From SZAS-103 sp964449135 (GTDB lineage: Bacteria; Pseudomonadota; Gammaproteobacteria; Xanthomonadales; Xanthomonadaceae), in contig CAYUXZ010000030.1 in assembly GCA_964449135.1 (NCBI GenBank), positions 1 to 36,752 of the forward strand: a DNA stretch of 36,752 nt. Direction: 5' to 3'. A model generated the notes under the pieces. It saw only the letters and a list, made by a program, of their open reading frames with translations. It made no database searches and was not told where the DNA came from. Position 1 is the first letter of the stretch. Each line of letters begins with the position of its first letter. Shown piece by piece: positions 34,838-36,752 of the stretch. The translations under genes and the position numbers were made by a program.

Positions 34838-35633
34838 GCGCAATTCGATCCTCGCATTCCTCGTCGCGGCCGCCGCGGCGCTCGTTCCCGTGGTTGCGTT
34901 CGCCGGCGAAGGCGAGGGCCTGCTCGAGGCGAACACCCACCTCACCGACCAGGCTTCGCTGCAGCACGGTGCGAAGCTGTTCATGAACTACTGCTCGGGC
35001 TGCCACTCGCTGAAGTACATGCGCTATTCGCGCATCGGCGAAGACCTCGGCCTGACCGAGAAGGAAGTTACCGACAGCCTCAACTTCACCGGCGCCAAGT
35101 ACATGGATCGCATCAACGTCTCGATGCGGCCCGACGATGCGACCGCATGGCTGGGCAAGGCGCCGCCGGACCTGTCGCTCACCGGCCGTTCGCGCGGCCC
35201 GAACTGGATCTATACCTACCTCAAGTCGTTCTTCATGGACGAGTCGCGTCCCTCCGGCTGGAACAACACCGTGCTGGCGAACGCATCCATGCCGAACGTG
35301 CTGTGGCAGATGCAGGGTGTCCAGAATCCGGTGCTCGAGCCGAAGGCGCACAAGCAGGTCGATGGGAAGGACCAGGCGTACTGCCCGGCCGGGCACCTGG
35401 AGTACAACGGCCAGTGCATCAAGGAACTCGTCGTGGACGAGGCCCGCAAGGGCAGCGTGACGCCCGAGGAATACGACCAGGCCGCGCGCGACATCAGCGC
35501 GTTCCTGCAATACGTGGCCGAACCGGCCGCCGTGCAGCGCGAAAGCTACGGCGTATGGGTCGTGCTGTTCCTCGTCGTGTTCACCTTCCTGGCCTACATG
35601 CTCAAGCACGAATACTGGCGCGACGTCCACTGA
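34830..35633 (+). CDS. petC: ubiquinol-cytochrome c reductase cytochrome c1
   Basis: A 267-residue cytochrome c1. The signal peptide covers about 1-25 (VVAFAGEG). The haem c motif is C55-S-G-C58-H59, and M154 in NASMPNVLW is the likely distal ligand. A C-terminal anchor helix (about 241-258) holds it in the inner membrane with the haem domain in the periplasm. A segment with two extra cysteines, C185 and C196 (YCPAGHLEYNGQC), could form a disulfide; I cannot say how widespread it is. It accepts electrons from the Rieske protein and hands them to soluble cytochrome c. Third gene of the operon, overlapping petB by eight bases; sspA follows 65 bases later. Confidence 0.96.
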   Translation: MTKRNSILAFLVAAAAALVPVVAFAGEGEGLLEANTHLTDQASLQHGAKLFMNYCSGCHSLKYMRYSRIGEDLGLTEKEVTDSLNFTGAKYMDRINVSMRPDDATAWLGKAPPDLSLTGRSRGPNWIYTYLKSFFMDESRPSGWNNTVLANASMPNVLWQMQGVQNPVLEPKAHKQVDGKDQAYCPAGHLEYNGQCIKELVVDEARKGSVTPEEYDQAARDISAFLQYVAEPAAVQRESYGVWVVLFLVVFTFLAYMLKHEYWRDVH

Positions 35634-35698
35634 CGATGGCACTGGATGAAGCGGCAACGGAATCGGTGACCGGCAAACGACCGGTCGGGGGAGGCACG

Positions 35699-36334
35699 AT
35701 GGTTGCGAGCCCGCGGATGCGTAACGCACTGACGCTGTTCTCCTCGCGCGATTGCGTGGTCTGCCATCGGGTGCGGCTGGTGCTCGCCGCGAAAGGCGTC
35801 ACGTACGACCTGATCGCGGTGGATCCGGCCAATCCGCCCGAAGACCTCGTCGATCTCAATCCCTACCATTCGGTGCCGACACTGGTGGATCGCGACCTCG
35901 TGCTGTACGCGGCGTCGGTGGTCACCGAATACCTCGACGAACGCTACCCGCATCCGCCGCTGATGCCGGTGGATCCGCTCTCCCGCGCGCGCCTGCGCCT
36001 GGCGATGCTGCGCATGGAGCACGAGTGGGTACCGCACGTGCAGGCGATCCAGAACGGCAACAAGGCGCAGGCCGAAGCCGGCCGCAAGCGCCTGCGCGAG
36101 CTGGTGATCGCCGCGTTGCCGCTGTTCAAAGCCAGCAAGTTCTTCCTCAATCCCGAGATGAGCCTCGCCGACTGCGCGATGGCGCCGATCATCTGGCGCC
36201 TGCCGTCGCTGGGCATCGCGCTGCCGAAGGAATGCAAGCCGATCGAGGACTACGGGATGCGCATCTTCCGCAACCCGGGCTTCCTGCGCAGCCTGACGCC
36301 CGAGGAGCGCGCGCTGCGCGAGATCGTGCTTTGA
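35699..36334 (+). CDS. sspA: stringent starvation protein A (GST-fold RNA polymerase-associated protein)
   Basis: A 211-residue protein of the SspA family. The thioredoxin-like N-terminal domain includes TLFSSRDCVVCHRVRLVLAAKGV and NPYHSVPTLVDRDLVLYAASVVTEYLDERYPHPPLMP. The helical GST C-terminal domain includes LADCAMAPIIWRLPSLGI. In E. coli SspA binds RNA polymerase-sigma70 and supports stationary-phase and acid-stress responses. Two starts compete: ATG at 35636 (232 residues) and ATG at 35699 (211 residues). The second is chosen because GGGGGAGG stands just before it and the length equals E. coli SspA. C19 and C22 form a CxxC where most SspA proteins lack one. It lies downstream of petABC, as in many beta- and gammaproteobacteria, with sspB next. 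Confidence 0.93.
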   Translation: MVASPRMRNALTLFSSRDCVVCHRVRLVLAAKGVTYDLIAVDPANPPEDLVDLNPYHSVPTLVDRDLVLYAASVVTEYLDERYPHPPLMPVDPLSRARLRLAMLRMEHEWVPHVQAIQNGNKAQAEAGRKRLRELVIAALPLFKASKFFLNPEMSLADCAMAPIIWRLPSLGIALPKECKPIEDYGMRIFRNPGFLRSLTPEERALREIVL

Positions 36335-36371
36335 GAACGGCGTGACGAGCGTGGGTTCCGACGCGCCGACG

Positions 36372-36752
36372 ATGACGTCCAACCGCCCGTACCTGATCCG
36401 GGCGATCCATCAGTGGATCGAGGACAACGGGATGACGCCGTACCTGCTCGTGGATGCCGCGCATCCGGGCGTGGAAGTGCCGCCGCAGGCGATCAAGGAC
36501 GGACGCGTGGTGCTGAACATCGCCGCGCGCGCGGTCAGCCGGCTCAGCCTCGGTGACGAGGAAATCGCGTTCCTTGCGCGCTTCGGCGGGGTCAGCCACA
36601 GCGTGCGCGTGCCGGTGGCGGCGGTGCAGGCGGTGTATGCGCAGGAAAGCGGGCAGGGGATGGCGTTGCCCGACGAAGCGCAGGGGCAGGCCGCGCCGCG
36701 CGCGGACGGGCCGGACGGCCCGCCCGACGCGCCGCCCGGCGGCGGCGAATCG
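36372..36752 (+). CDS. sspB: ClpXP protease specificity-enhancing factor SspB (3' end beyond window)
   Basis: The frame is open from the ATG at 36372 to the window end (127 residues seen). The opening TSNRPYLIRAIHQWIEDNG and TPYLLVDA is the SspB signature, followed by VVLNIAARAVSRLSLGDEEI and the segment FGGVSHSVRVPVAAVQAVYA. SspB binds ssrA-tagged proteins and delivers them to ClpXP. The end seen is a Gly/Pro/Asp-rich linker, which normally leads to the short C-terminal ClpX-binding motif; that part lies outside. A GTG at 36351 in frame is another possible start. It is co-transcribed with sspA (37-base gap). Confidence 0.94.
   Translation, partial: MTSNRPYLIRAIHQWIEDNGMTPYLLVDAAHPGVEVPPQAIKDGRVVLNIAARAVSRLSLGDEEIAFLARFGGVSHSVRVPVAAVQAVYAQESGQGMALPDEAQGQAAPRADGPDGPPDAPPGGGES

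Noticed and set aside
35753..35767. CVVCH in SspA as a c-type haem site
   Set aside because: The protein has no signal peptide and is cytoplasmic; the position equals the thioredoxin-fold active site, so a haem is not expected.

Overview
The window is high-G+C chromosomal DNA of a gammaproteobacterium, most likely from the Lysobacterales (Xanthomonadales). Three things point there: a fused aspartokinase/diaminopimelate decarboxylase gene, the MurL/MurD2 pair known from Xanthomonas directly behind it, and the block petABC-sspA-sspB. No species can be named. I see no rRNA, tRNA, CRISPR array, insertion sequence or phage gene. The region is dense housekeeping sequence with a few accessory genes.

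Layout. 1-1719 (minus): sufB (cut by the window edge) and its Rrf2-type regulator, with a promoter and a palindromic operator candidate. 1882-4694 (plus): a small SET-domain methyltransferase and a CBM9-like/beta-barrel outer-membrane protein. 4762-8951: envelope genes mostly on the minus strand (a PBP-OmpA fusion, two lipoproteins, a small membrane protein, a secreted protein) and a cyclase-like protein. 9211-13614 (plus): a 1467-residue secreted subtilase with PPC domains and repeated PKD/Calx-beta modules. 13661-15712 (minus): an EF-G-like GTPase with altered catalytic motifs. 16079-17363 (plus): two secreted proteins with clear terminators. 17438-18313 (minus): a PhzF-family isomerase.

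18396-23789 (plus) is the centre of interest. The fused aspartokinase/DAP decarboxylase, MurL (an ATP-dependent epimerase acting on UDP-MurNAc-L-Ala-L-Glu) and MurD2 (an L-glutamate-adding ligase) overlap by 4 and 20 nt. Together they form a translationally coupled block for peptidoglycan precursor and lysine supply, in which D-Glu is made on the nucleotide precursor instead of by a free glutamate racemase. MurL carries a PP-loop-like motif and a four-cysteine cluster resembling the zinc site of QueC.

23836-24645 (plus) is a secreted dienelactone-hydrolase-like protein. 24676-26835 (minus) holds a 2OG-Fe(II) oxygenase, ybeY and the PhoH-family gene ybeZ. 26923-29989 (plus) is a HlyD/ABC ATPase/ABC-2 permease efflux cassette that separates ybeZ from miaB (30322-31671, minus). 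A low-G+C small gene is coupled to the 3' end of miaB. 31772-32800 (plus) is a lytic transglycosylase. 32961-36752 (plus) carries petA-petB-petC (cytochrome bc1) followed by sspA and sspB (cut by the window edge).
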